Shown here piece after piece: positions 1 to 7,906 of a stretch of 24,037 nt of DNA (positions are counted from its first letter, which is position 1; every line of letters begins with the position of its first letter). The notes under the pieces are model-generated. The model had not been told where the DNA came from, made no database searches, and worked only from the letters and a program-made list of their open reading frames with translations. Origin of the DNA: JBBQSN01 sp038213835 (GTDB lineage Bacteria > Actinomycetota > Actinomycetes > Actinomycetales > CAWJMD01); the NCBI GenBank assembly GCA_038213835.1, contig JBBQSN010000039.1:1-24037 (forward strand), read 5' to 3'. The position numbers and the translations under genes were made by a program.

Positions 1-2
1 TC

Positions 3-350
3 ACCGAGTGGCTGGGGGACGCGCTGTACGCCTACGTACCGTTCGACGCCGACCCCGAGGTGCAGGGCAAGCTCGAGGAGCTGGACCGCGACCTGGACGG
101 CGAGGGGATGCGCACCCAGATGGTGGTCGCTGTCGACGGCATGAGCACCCTGGCTGACGGCGAGAAGGCCACCTTGTGGTTCGACCCGCGCCGGATGCAC
201 GTCTTCGACCCCGAGACCGGGGAGAACCTCACCCGCAGCGAGGAGGCGGCGACGCGGATCCAGGAGCAGAGCGAGAAGCTGCGCCAGGCCTCGCTCGCGC
301 GCGCCCAGCGCGAGCAGGAGCGACCTGCGCAGGAGGAGGGGGCCGCCTGA
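3..350 (+). CDS. C-terminal part of a MalK/UgpC-type sugar ABC transporter ATPase (5' truncated)
   Basis: The open frame enters the window at base 3 without a start and stops at 348-350. The visible 115 residues begin TEWLGDALYAYVPFD and contain FDPRRMHVFDPETGENLT. This matches the C-terminal TOBE/regulatory region of ATPases that energise CUT1 sugar importers (MsmK/UgpC/MalK group), where an 'EWLGDE.Y' strand and a closing 'R.HLFDPETG' motif are typical. The nucleotide-binding domain lies outside the window, so this is inferred from the tail alone. After the core the protein ends in a charged, Arg/Glu/Gln-rich tail of about 35 residues that is probably disordered. A GTG at 60 could be misread as a start but lies inside the conserved domain. 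The gene converges on the ROK regulator gene 33 bp downstream. Confidence 0.75.
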   Translation, partial: TEWLGDALYAYVPFDADPEVQGKLEELDRDLDGEGMRTQMVVAVDGMSTLADGEKATLWFDPRRMHVFDPETGENLTRSEEAATRIQEQSEKLRQASLARAQREQERPAQEEGAA

Positions 351-383
351 GCCGCGGCCGCACCACCGGCGGCGCTGCCGTGG

Positions 384-1595
384 TCAGGCGCGGGCGGCGG
401 CCAGCCGGACGTCGACCCGCTCGGCCGACAGCAGCTCCTCCACGACGAGGATCGCGGCACCCAGCACACCGGCCATCGGACCGGCGGTCGAGGCGATGAT
501 CCGCAGGTTGCCGGTGGCCAGGGGGAGCGAGCGCGCGTAGACGACCTCACGCACCCCCGCGAGCAGGCTCTCGCCGCCCTCGACCATGAGGCCGCCGATG
601 ACGATGACGGACGGGTTGAGCAGGCTGACCGCCGAGGCCAGCACCTCGCCGAGGTCGCGCCCCGCCTGGCGCAGCGCCTGCGTGGCCGGGAGGTTGCCCG
701 CCCGCACGAGGTCGACGACGTCGCGGCCGGTGCTGGCCTGGATCCCCGCCGCCGCCAGGCGTGCCGCCACGGCAGGGCCGCTCGCGATCGCCTCGAGGCA
801 ACCGGTGTTTCCGCACCGGCAGGGCGCGTCGCCACCGTGCGGCGCCTGGACGTGGCCGAGGTCGCCGGCGGCACCCTGGGCGCCGCGCTGCAGCCGGCCG
901 TCGCTGATGATGCCGGCGCCGATGCCGGTGGCCACCTTGACGAAGACCATGTGGTCGAGCCGCTCGCCGCGGCCACCGACCTCGCCGAGGACCCGCTCGC
1001 CGAGCGCCATCACATTGACGTCGTTGTCGACGAGCACCGGGCAGCCGAGCCCGGCACCGACCGTACCGGGCACGTCGAAGCCGTCCCAGCCGGGCATGAT
1101 CGGCGGGTTCGTCGGACGGCCGGACGAGTGCTCGACCGGCCCGGGGAGGCCGATGCCCACACCCAGCAGGTCCCTGGGCCGCCGTCCCGCCCTGCGCAGC
1201 AGCGCCTTGCTGCTGCGCACCAACCAGTGCAGCACCACCTCGGGCCCGTCGGAGATCTGGATGTCCTCGGTGTGCTCCGCGAGCACCTCGCCGTCGAGGG
1301 CGGTGACCGCGAGCCTGGCGTGGGTGGCGCCGATGTCGGCGCCGACGACCACGCGCGCACGGGGGTCGAACCGGAACCGTGTGGGTGGCCGCCCGCCGGT
1401 CGAGACCGACTCGGCCACGGGGACCACGAACCCGGACTCGACGAGGGCGTCGAGGCGCAGCCCCACGGTCGAACGCGCCAGCCCGGTCGCCTCGATGATC
1501 TCGGCCCGGGTCCAGTGCCGTCCGTCGCGGAACAGCTGCAGCACTGCTCCGGCACCCGAGCCGCTCCCCGCACCCGGAGCGGTCGCGGTCGTCAT
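384..1595 (-). CDS. ROK-family transcriptional regulator
   Basis: This is a repressor-type ROK protein of about 403 residues. An N-terminal winged helix-turn-helix (TRAEIIEATGLARSTVGLRL, then a wing with GGRPPTRFRF) is followed by a sugar-kinase-like ROK domain starting at VVGADIGATHARLAV. The ROK zinc site is present as CRCGNTGCLEAIASG, with the preceding GDLGHVQ motif. ROK repressors bind a sugar or sugar phosphate and release DNA. Its position divergent from the dehydrogenase/importer operon suggests that it controls that operon and itself. The start is uncertain. ATG 1595 is chosen, but in-frame GTG 1613 and TTG 1607 lie upstream. An AAGGTGG sequence (1620-1614) is too close to 1613 and too far from 1595 to decide. 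A possible promoter is CTGAAG (1644-1639), 17 bp, TAAGGT (1621-1616). Confidence 0.9.
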   Translation of the reverse strand: MTTATAPGAGSGSGAGAVLQLFRDGRHWTRAEIIEATGLARSTVGLRLDALVESGFVVPVAESVSTGGRPPTRFRFDPRARVVVGADIGATHARLAVTALDGEVLAEHTEDIQISDGPEVVLHWLVRSSKALLRRAGRRPRDLLGVGIGLPGPVEHSSGRPTNPPIMPGWDGFDVPGTVGAGLGCPVLVDNDVNVMALGERVLGEVGGRGERLDHMVFVKVATGIGAGIISDGRLQRGAQGAAGDLGHVQAPHGGDAPCRCGNTGCLEAIASGPAVAARLAAAGIQASTGRDVVDLVRAGNLPATQALRQAGRDLGEVLASAVSLLNPSVIVIGGLMVEGGESLLAGVREVVYARSLPLATGNLRIIASTAGPMAGVLGAAILVVEELLSAERVDVRLAAARA

Positions 1596-1704
1596 CGGCA
1601 CAGTCAAACACACCCACCTTAGGTCCGGGCTCGAACTACTTCAGAGCCACCGTTACCAATCTTTTGCTTGACGTTCGACAGAAGTGCGCCCTACCGTCCA
1701 CCCC
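1596..1704. promoter_or_regulatory. Divergent control region between ROK regulator and sugar operon
   Basis: The rightward promoter is TTGACG (1668-1673), an 18-bp spacer and TACCGT (1692-1697), ending 7 nt before ATG 1705. This predicts transcription starting at the A of the start codon, so a leaderless mRNA. A weaker leftward promoter is CTGAAG/TAAGGT at 1644-1639 and 1621-1616. A 6-bp inverted repeat, TCGAAC (1631-1636) and GTTCGA (1673-1678), has centres 42 bp apart, about four helical turns. Its right arm overlaps the -35 box, as expected of a repressor site, but 6 bp can arise by chance. The patch is visibly more AT-rich than its surroundings. Confidence 0.6.
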
Positions 1705-2832
1705 ATGGCAACGACGCCGGTCGCCACGGCACCCACGCTCCAGCCCGACGGCTCGATCGCCGCCGGCCGGCTGCGGGTCGGGATCGTGGGCACCGGGTTC
1801 ATGGCCAGGGTCCACGCCCGGGCCGCCCTGGTCTCCGGAGGCTCGCTGCAGGGAGTGGTCGGCTCCCGGCCCGAGTCCGGAGCCAGCTTCGCCGCCGACC
1901 TGGGCGCGCAGGGCTACCCCGACCTGACCGCGATGCTGGACGACGTCGACGTCGTGCACGTGTGCACCCCGAACCACACCCACCGCGACCTCGCGCTCCA
2001 GGCGCTGGAGGCCGGCCGCGCGGTCGTCTGCGAGAAGCCGCTGACCACCAGCCTCGCGTCGGCCCGCGAGATGCGTTCCGCCGCAACGAACGCCGTCGCG
2101 ACGGTGCCGTTCGTCTACCGGTTCCACCCGATGGTGCGCGAGGCACGGGCCCGCGTGGCGCGTGGCGAGCTCGGTCGCGCGGGCACCATCCACGGCAGCT
2201 ACCTGCAGGACTGGCTCTCCCGTGGCGACGACGACAACTGGCGTGTGGACCCCGCGCTCGGGGGTCGCTCGCGCGCCTTCGGCGACATCGGCTCGCACTG
2301 GTGCGACCTCGCCGAGTTCGTCACCGGCGACTCGATCGAGCGGCTCAGCGCCCGCACCAGCACGGTTCGCCCCGACCGCGGTGGTTCGAGCGTCTCCACC
2401 GAGGACGTCGTCACCGTCCAGTTCCTCACGACCGCCGGTGTCCTCGGCAGCCTGGTCGTCAGCCAGGTGGCCGCCGGTCGGAAGAACCGGCTGTACCTGG
2501 AGGTCAACGGCACCGACGCCTCGATCGGGTTCGACCAGGAGGCGCCCGAGGGGTTGTGGCTCGGTCGGCGCGAGGCGTCGCTGAACCTGGTGCGCGACCC
2601 GGAGGTGCTCTCGGCCGACGCCGCCCGGCTCAGCCGGCTCCCCGCCGGTCACGTACAGGGCTACCAGGACTGCTTCGACGCCTTCGTCGCCGACACCTAC
2701 GCCACGGTGTCGGGCGGGCACCGCGACGGCCTACCGACCTTCGAGGACGGCGTCCGCTCGGCAGCCGTCGTCGAGGCGGTCCTCACCTCGGCCGAGGACG
2801 ACGGAGCATGGACGGAGGTGGCCACCCCGTGA
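1705..2832 (+). CDS. Gfo/Idh/MocA-family NAD(P)-dependent sugar/polyol dehydrogenase
   Basis: This 375-residue oxidoreductase has a Rossmann fold starting at RVGIVGTGFMARVHARA (residues 24-40), a CTPNHTHRDLALQAL segment, the EKP motif (E110-K111-P112, with the catalytic Lys) and the second active-site signature GDIGSHWCDLAEF, giving Asp194 and His198. Family members oxidise a ring hydroxyl of inositols, glucosides, anhydro-sugars or sugar phosphates with NAD(P). The substrate cannot be read from the sequence. ATG 1705 is preferred over upstream GTG 1684 because 1684 lies inside the promoter and 1705 is 7 nt after the -10 box. The stop overlaps the ATPase start by 4 bp (GTGA), so the importer is probably translationally coupled to the dehydrogenase. 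Confidence 0.9.
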   Translation: MATTPVATAPTLQPDGSIAAGRLRVGIVGTGFMARVHARAALVSGGSLQGVVGSRPESGASFAADLGAQGYPDLTAMLDDVDVVHVCTPNHTHRDLALQALEAGRAVVCEKPLTTSLASAREMRSAATNAVATVPFVYRFHPMVREARARVARGELGRAGTIHGSYLQDWLSRGDDDNWRVDPALGGRSRAFGDIGSHWCDLAEFVTGDSIERLSARTSTVRPDRGGSSVSTEDVVTVQFLTTAGVLGSLVVSQVAAGRKNRLYLEVNGTDASIGFDQEAPEGLWLGRREASLNLVRDPEVLSADAARLSRLPAGHVQGYQDCFDAFVADTYATVSGGHRDGLPTFEDGVRSAAVVEAVLTSAEDDGAWTEVATP

Positions 2833-4349
2833 CCGACCTGGCCGAGGACGCAGCCCCCGGGGGACGCGAGCACGAGGTGCTCGTGCGGATGTCGGGCATC
2901 CGCAAGTCGTTCCTCGGCAACGAGGTGCTGCACGGCGTCGACATCGAGGTGCGCGCCGGCGAGGTGCACGCGCTGGTCGGCGAGAACGGTGCGGGCAAGT
3001 CCACGCTGATGAAGATCCTCGCGGGGGTGTACCGCGCCGACGCCGGCACGGTCGAGCTGGCCGGTGAGCAGGTGCAGTTCGAGCACCCGCTGCAGGCCCA
3101 GGCGGCCGGTGTCTCCACCGTCTTCCAGGAGTTCAACCTGCTCCCGGAGCGCAGCGTCGCGGAGAACGTCTTCCTCGGTCGCGAGCCGAGCCGGCGCGGA
3201 CTCGTCGACGGCGAGCGGATGGTGCGCGAGACCGCCGATCTGATGGAGGGTCTCGGCGTCGCGGGCTTCACCGCGCGGACCCGTGTGGGGTCGCTCTCGG
3301 TCGCGCAGCAGCAGGTCGTCGAGATCGTCAAGGCGATCTCGCAGGACGCACGGATCATCTCGATGGACGAGCCGACCGCCGCCCTGTCCGACAACGAGGT
3401 CGAGCTGTTGTACCGGATGGTGCGAGAGCTGAGCGCCCGCGGCGTGGCGATCCTGTACGTCTCGCACCGCCTGAAGGAGATCTTCGACCTGTGCGACCGG
3501 ATCACGGTCCTCAAGGACGGCGCCCTCGTGCGCACGGGTGGCACCTCGGAGATCACCACCGACGGCCTGGTCAAGGCGATGGTCGGCCGCTCGTTCTCCG
3601 GGTTCTTCCCGGACAAGCCGGCCGGCACCGTCGTGGGCGACGTGCGGGTGCAGATCAGCGGGGGCGGCAACCTCCAGCTCGACGGCATCGACCTCGAGGT
3701 GCGCGCCGGTGAGATCGTCGGCCTGGCCGGCCTGCAGGGCAGCGGCCGCACCGAGATCGCGCACGCGTTGTTCGGGGTCGACCCGTTCACCCGCGGCGAG
3801 GTGCGGATCGACGGCTCGCGCGTGCGGCTGCGCTCGTCCCGCCAGGCGGTACGCGCCGGCATCGCGCTGGTCACCGAGGACCGCAAGGCCCAGGGCCTGG
3901 TGCTGCGGCAGTCGATCATGGCGAACGCCCGCGTCGTCCTCGACGCCGTCATGCCGCGGTCCTCCTCACGCGCGGCGCGGCGGATCCCCGGCGTGCTGAC
4001 CTCCCTGGAGCTCAGCTCCCGCGGGCTCGACCAGGAGGTCCGGTACCTCTCGGGCGGCAACCAGCAGAAGGTCGTGCTGGCCAAGTGGCTGGTCACCGAT
4101 CCCGGCGTGATCGTCCTGGACGAGCCGACCCGTGGCATCGACGTCGGGGCCAAGCGCGCGGTGTACGAGCTGATGCGCCAGCTGGCCACCCAGGGGGTGG
4201 CCCAGCTGGTGATCAGCTCCGAGCTGCCCGAGCTGATCGGGATGTGCGACCGGATCGTGGTGCTGCACGACGGGCGGGTCGCCGGCGAGCTGCCGGGCGG
4301 CTCCCCGGAGGAGGAGATCATGACGATGGCCACCGGGAGCCTGACGTGA
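2829..4349 (+). CDS. RbsA/MglA-like sugar ABC transporter ATPase with two nucleotide-binding domains
   Basis: This 506-residue fused ATPase belongs to the ribose-type (CUT2) importers. Domain 1 has Walker A GENGAGKST (51-59), a degenerate signature LSVAQQQ (156-162) and Walker B IISMDE (176-181). Domain 2 has the degenerate P-loop GLQGSGRTE (301-309) typical of the inactive second site in this family, an intact signature LSGGNQQK (407-414) and VLDEPTRGID (429-438). Length and asymmetry match RbsA, MglA and XylG. GTG 2829 is preferred to ATG 2808 because GGAGG at 2814-2818 is 10 nt upstream of it. It overlaps the upstream stop and the downstream permease start by 4 bp each, the mark of a tightly coupled operon. 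Confidence 0.95.
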   Translation: MTDLAEDAAPGGREHEVLVRMSGIRKSFLGNEVLHGVDIEVRAGEVHALVGENGAGKSTLMKILAGVYRADAGTVELAGEQVQFEHPLQAQAAGVSTVFQEFNLLPERSVAENVFLGREPSRRGLVDGERMVRETADLMEGLGVAGFTARTRVGSLSVAQQQVVEIVKAISQDARIISMDEPTAALSDNEVELLYRMVRELSARGVAILYVSHRLKEIFDLCDRITVLKDGALVRTGGTSEITTDGLVKAMVGRSFSGFFPDKPAGTVVGDVRVQISGGGNLQLDGIDLEVRAGEIVGLAGLQGSGRTEIAHALFGVDPFTRGEVRIDGSRVRLRSSRQAVRAGIALVTEDRKAQGLVLRQSIMANARVVLDAVMPRSSSRAARRIPGVLTSLELSSRGLDQEVRYLSGGNQQKVVLAKWLVTDPGVIVLDEPTRGIDVGAKRAVYELMRQLATQGVAQLVISSELPELIGMCDRIVVLHDGRVAGELPGGSPEEEIMTMATGSLT

Positions 4350-5413
4350 GGGTCGCGTCGCCGGGCCTGCCGCGCGTCGGCACGACGGCGATCGTCTACG
4401 CGGCGCTGGTCGCGCTGCTGGTGATCTCGACCGCACTGGTGGCAGCGCGCGGCGGCAGCTTCCTCTCGCAGGCCAACACGGTCGACATGCTGACCCGCTC
4501 GAGCCTGCTGGGCTTCGTGGCGATCGGCCAGACCCTGGTGATCCTCTGCCGCTCCCTAGACCTCTCGGTCGGTTACGTGATGGCCCTGTCGAGCCTCGTC
4601 GCAGCCACCACGATGAACGGCGACCCGAACAGGATCGTTCTCGGCGCCGGTGCGGCGCTGGGCGTCTCCGCGCTGGTCGGTCTCGTCAACGGCTTGGTCA
4701 TCACGGGCCTGAAGGTGAACGCGTTCATCGCGACGCTGGGGACGGGGCTGCTGCTCAAGGCCTACCTGGACACCCGGTACAAGGGCCCGTCCGGCGCCGT
4801 GCCCGAGGCGTTCCAGCTGTTCGGGTACATGCGGATCGCGATCGTCCCGCTCTCCACCGCGGTGATGCTGGTGCTCGCGGTGCTCGGGTGGATCCTGCTG
4901 CAGCGCACCCGCGTCGGTTACCACATGTTCGCGGTCGGCGGGAACGACGAGGTGGCCCGGCTGTCGGGGGTCCGCACCGGGCGCACGGTGATCACCGCGC
5001 ACGTGCTCTGCTCCGTGATGGCCGGTGTCGCAGGCCTTCTCATCGCCGCTCGGTTCGGCACGGGGAGCGCGCAGGTGTACTCGCTCGGCTACGACCTCGA
5101 CTCGATCGCGGCCGTCGTCCTCGGTGGCACGCTGCTGCTGGGCGGTCGCGGGTCGGTGGCCGGCACGGTGGGCGGCGTCCTGATCCTGGCCACGCTCGAC
5201 ACCGCCTTCAACGTCCTGCAGGTCGACCCGTTCTTCAAGGACGTGCTGCGCGGCGCGATCATCGTCGTCGCCGTCGCCCTGTACGCCCGTCGCCAGATCG
5301 ACCCCACCTCGTCCCGTGCCCGGTTCCGCGGAGGCGGCGGTCATGGCCCCGACCCGGTCCCTGCCGCACCCCCACCCCGCACAGGGACGACGAAGGCCGA
5401 GGTGACCTCGTGA
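4346..5413 (+). CDS. Sugar ABC transporter permease, RbsC/CUT2 type (first of two)
   Basis: This 355-residue polytopic membrane protein of the BPD_transp_2 family has roughly eight to ten hydrophobic helices. The family marker LDLSVGYVMA is at about residues 71-80, and a conserved stretch ending in a run of Gly (VVLGGTLLLGGRGSVAGTVGG) lies near residues 260-280. It should form half of the translocation channel with the next gene product. Two non-identical permeases are common in CUT2 importers for less usual sugars and polyols. The GTG start overlaps the ATPase stop (GTGA), with GGGAG 7 nt upstream. The C-terminal 35 residues are a Gly/Pro/Arg-rich cytoplasmic tail without recognisable motifs. 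Confidence 0.93.
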   Translation: MRVASPGLPRVGTTAIVYAALVALLVISTALVAARGGSFLSQANTVDMLTRSSLLGFVAIGQTLVILCRSLDLSVGYVMALSSLVAATTMNGDPNRIVLGAGAALGVSALVGLVNGLVITGLKVNAFIATLGTGLLLKAYLDTRYKGPSGAVPEAFQLFGYMRIAIVPLSTAVMLVLAVLGWILLQRTRVGYHMFAVGGNDEVARLSGVRTGRTVITAHVLCSVMAGVAGLLIAARFGTGSAQVYSLGYDLDSIAAVVLGGTLLLGGRGSVAGTVGGVLILATLDTAFNVLQVDPFFKDVLRGAIIVVAVALYARRQIDPTSSRARFRGGGGHGPDPVPAAPPPRTGTTKAEVTS

Positions 5414-6432
5414 AGGGCAACCCCTTGCGTTCGGTCCTCTCGGGCGGGACCGCCACCGCCGCAGCGCTCCTCGTGCTGATCTTCGCCGTGGTCTTCGTCA
5501 TCAACCCGAGCTTCGCCGAACCCTCCTCGATGCTCGCCTTCGTCAAGAAGGCGGCACCGCTGGTGATCCTGGCCGCCGGGCAGTACTTCGTCATCGCCTC
5601 CGGCGAGTTCGACCTCTCGGTCGGGTCGCTGGTCGGGGCGCAGGTCGTGATCGCGGCCAAGCTGCTCGACGGCGAGGACTCGCGCACCGTGCCCGTGCTG
5701 TTCCTCATGCTGGTGTTCGGCCTGCTCGTGGGCGTGGTCAACGGGCTGGTGACGACCCTGCTCAGGGTGCCGTCGTTCATCACCACGCTCGGCATGATGC
5801 TGGTGCTGTACGGCGCGATCCGGCTCTGGACCGGCGGCGCCCCGACCGGGGCGCTCACCGAGGCGTTCCGGCAGCCGGGTCGCGGCGGGATCGACGCCGG
5901 CGCGATCGGCCTGGTGCCGTGGTCGCTGTTCGTGATGCTCGCCGTGGGCGCGTTGGCGGTGCTGCTGATGCGCTCGCCCTTCGGCCGCACCCTGCTCGCC
6001 GTGGGCGACAACCCGGTGGCGGCGTCGTTCAGCGGCATCCGGGTGGCACTGGTGCGCACCGGGGCGTTCGTGCTGTCCAGCCTGCTGGCCACCGTCGCCG
6101 CGATCCTCATCGGCGGCTACGCGGGTGTCACCGCCCAGGTCGGGACCGGGCTCGAGTTCGTCGCGATCACCGCGGTCGTGCTCGGGGGGGTCGCGCTGGG
6201 CGGCGGCAAGGGATTCGTCAGCGCTGCGATGGGCGGTGCGATCGTCCTCGAGGCGCTGTTCACGCTCTTCAACCAGCTGGGGCTGCCGTCGACCGCTCGC
6301 CCCGCGGTGCAGGGGGTCATCATCATCGCCGCCGTGGCGCTGGCGGCCCCCCAGCTCAGCGGCACCCGCAGACCTCCCCGACGAGGAACGGCGACGGCCG
6401 CACCGGTACCGACGCCGGAGCCGGTCGGGTAG
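5410..6432 (+). CDS. Sugar ABC transporter permease, RbsC/CUT2 type (second of two)
   Basis: This 340-residue membrane protein is the likely partner of the preceding permease. It has the same architecture: an N-terminal helix from about residue 14, the marker GEFDLSVGSLVGA at 65-77, and the conserved Gly-rich loop AVVLGGVALGGGKGF near 255-270. The tail is Arg/Pro/Thr-rich. GTG 5410 overlaps the previous stop by 4 bp and has GAGG (5399-5402) 7 nt upstream. The TAG stop at 6430-6432 lies inside one arm of a hairpin (6426-6454), so the end of this gene and an RNA structure that may affect the downstream binding-protein gene coincide. Confidence 0.93.
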   Translation: MKGNPLRSVLSGGTATAAALLVLIFAVVFVINPSFAEPSSMLAFVKKAAPLVILAAGQYFVIASGEFDLSVGSLVGAQVVIAAKLLDGEDSRTVPVLFLMLVFGLLVGVVNGLVTTLLRVPSFITTLGMMLVLYGAIRLWTGGAPTGALTEAFRQPGRGGIDAGAIGLVPWSLFVMLAVGALAVLLMRSPFGRTLLAVGDNPVAASFSGIRVALVRTGAFVLSSLLATVAAILIGGYAGVTAQVGTGLEFVAITAVVLGGVALGGGKGFVSAAMGGAIVLEALFTLFNQLGLPSTARPAVQGVIIIAAVALAAPQLSGTRRPPRRGTATAAPVPTPEPVG

Positions 6433-6454
6433 CCCGGCGCGGGGCCGGTACCCG
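6426..6454 (+). terminator. Intra-operon hairpin between permease and binding-protein genes
   Basis: The outer stem CGGGTA (6426-6431) pairs with TACCCG (6449-6454). After a 2-nt bulge, the inner stem CCGGC (6434-6438) pairs with GCCGG (6444-6448) around a 5-nt loop. No T-tract follows, so a classical intrinsic terminator is unlikely. An RNA-stability or partial-attenuation element fits better. It overlaps the permease stop codon. Confidence 0.45.
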
Positions 6455-6549
6455 CACCTCGCGCACCCGGCGACGGAACCGTCCGCCGCCGGACCGAGGA
6501 CCACCTGACCACCAGATCGAGAACGAAGCGACGAGCGAGAGGTACGACC

Positions 6550-7776
6550 ATGCGACGAGGACGAGTTCTGGTCACCGCGGCCGCGGCTGCGGGCCTGCTG
6601 GCCCTGACCGGCTGCACGACCGACACCCCCACCGACAGCGCGAGCGTGTCGGAGAGCGACGGCGGCGGAGGTGAGGCCGGCGGCGAGGGCAACGAGATCG
6701 ACACCGACTTCTTCGTCCAGGCGGACTTCGAGAAGGAGCTGGCCCAGCGCGACGTCGAGCCCGAGGGCGACGAGGCCACGCCGTGGCTCCAGGCCATCGA
6801 GCCCGAGATGAGCGACACCAGCGCCTTCGCCAAGACCGGGGCGCAGACCCTGTGCTTCTCGAACGCCTCGGTCTCGAACCCGTGGCGCGTCACCGGGTTC
6901 ATCACCATGCAGCAGCAGGTGGAGGTGCTGCAGGAGGAGGGCGTGATCGGTGAGTTCCGGGTCTCGGACGCGGCAGATGACGACAACAAGCAGATCTCCG
7001 ACATCCAGGCGTTCATCGACGCCGGCGACTGCGGCGCGATCATCATCTCGCCGTCGACCACCGCCACCCTGACGCCCGCGGTCGAGGCAGCCTGCGCCAG
7101 CGGCGTCCCGGTCATCGTCTTCGACCGGGGTGTGAACTCGGACTGCATGGCGACGTTCATCCACCCGATCGGTGGCTACGCCTACGGCGCCGACGGCGCC
7201 GAGTTCCTCGTGGAGAACCTCGAGGACGGCGACACGGTCCTGGCGCTGCGCATCCTCCCGGGCGTCGACGTCCTGGAGAACCGCTGGGCCGCCGCGTCGA
7301 CGATCTTCGACGACTCCGGGCTCGAGGTCGTGGGCGCCGAGTTCACCGGTGGTGACGGCGCGAAGATCAAGGACATCGTCACGCAGTACCTGCAGCGCGG
7401 CGACGTCGACGGCATCTGGATGGACGCCGGTGACGGCGCCGTCGCGGCCGTCGAGGCGTTCGAGGACGCCGGCAAGGACTACCCGGTGATGGTGGGCGAG
7501 GACGAGCTCAGCTTCATGCGCAAGTGGCAGGAGACCGACATGACGGCGATCTCCCCGGTGTACTCCAACTTCCAGTGGCGCACCCCGGTCCTGGCCGCCC
7601 AGCAGATCTGGGCCGGCGAGGAGGTCCCGAAGGAGTGGGTGCTCCCGCAGTCGCCCATCACCGAGGAGGACCGCGACGAGTACCTCGACCTGAACAAGGA
7701 CATGCCGAGCCTGCACTACGCCAAGTTCGGCGGCGAAGACCTCCCGGGCTTCCCGGACGTGTGGGAGAACCGCTGA
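6550..7776 (+). CDS. Sugar-binding lipoprotein of the CUT2 importer (RbsB-like, type 1 periplasmic binding fold)
   Basis: This 408-residue lipoprotein should capture the substrate outside the membrane for the two permeases. A signal peptide (Arg2/Arg3/Arg5, then an Ala/Leu core) ends in the lipobox LTGC, making Cys22 the lipidated residue. Residues 23-60 are an acidic Ser/Thr/Gly/Glu linker. The ligand-binding fold follows, with ADDDNKQISDIQAFIDAGDCGAIIISPS and a central GVPVIVFDRGVN strand, both typical of RbsB relatives. It is longer than RbsB (about 300 residues), partly because of the linker. ATG 6550 has GAGAGG (6537-6542) 7 nt upstream. It is separated from the permease by 117 bp and from the next enzyme by 130 bp, with hairpins in both gaps, unlike the overlapping genes before it. 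Confidence 0.9.
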   Translation: MRRGRVLVTAAAAAGLLALTGCTTDTPTDSASVSESDGGGGEAGGEGNEIDTDFFVQADFEKELAQRDVEPEGDEATPWLQAIEPEMSDTSAFAKTGAQTLCFSNASVSNPWRVTGFITMQQQVEVLQEEGVIGEFRVSDAADDDNKQISDIQAFIDAGDCGAIIISPSTTATLTPAVEAACASGVPVIVFDRGVNSDCMATFIHPIGGYAYGADGAEFLVENLEDGDTVLALRILPGVDVLENRWAAASTIFDDSGLEVVGAEFTGGDGAKIKDIVTQYLQRGDVDGIWMDAGDGAVAAVEAFEDAGKDYPVMVGEDELSFMRKWQETDMTAISPVYSNFQWRTPVLAAQQIWAGEEVPKEWVLPQSPITEEDRDEYLDLNKDMPSLHYAKFGGEDLPGFPDVWENR

Positions 7777-7785
7777 CCGTCTGAG

Positions 7786-7829
7786 CCCGACCTGGGCTCG
7801 AACCGGGCCCGAACTGGGCCCGACCCGGT
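7786..7829 (+). repeat. Four tandem 11-bp repeats after the binding-protein gene
   Basis: The units are CCCGACCTGGG (7786-7796), CTCGAACCGGG (7797-7807), CCCGAACTGGG (7808-7818) and CCCGACCCGGT (7819-7829). The consensus CCCGAMCYGGG is nearly palindromic, so the RNA could form alternative small hairpins. The last unit runs into the larger hairpin at 7824-7865. Confidence 0.7.
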
Positions 7830-7865
7830 GGTCGGTAGGCCCCCTGCGGCCCGCCGACCACCGGG
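7824..7865 (+). terminator. Strong 12-bp hairpin downstream of the binding-protein gene
   Basis: CCCGGTGGTCGG (7824-7835) is perfectly complementary to CCGACCACCGGG (7854-7865). The 18-nt loop contains a second small stem, GGCC (7838-7841) with GGCC (7848-7851). No T-tract follows. It lies inside the operon, 48 bp after the binding-protein stop and 41 bp before the epimerase start. Partial termination or 3'-end protection of the binding-protein message is the likely role (inference). Confidence 0.6.
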
Positions 7866-7906
7866 AGCACCACCGTCCACACCCCTCCCCCCGAAGGAGT
7901 CCCACC

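Noticed and set aside
60..350. Complete 96-residue protein from GTG 60
   Set aside because: The frame is open to the window edge and the residues before 60 continue the ABC ATPase C-terminal domain.
357..373. GCCGC/GCGGC 5-bp hairpin between the first two genes as a terminator
   Set aside because: Stem is short, no T-tract, and such pairs are frequent at this base composition.
1596..1613. GTG 1613 as the ROK regulator start
   Set aside because: Adds MCLTVP only, the purine run AAGGTGG abuts it too closely, and it is 3 nt after the end of the TAAGGT -10 candidate. It cannot be fully excluded.
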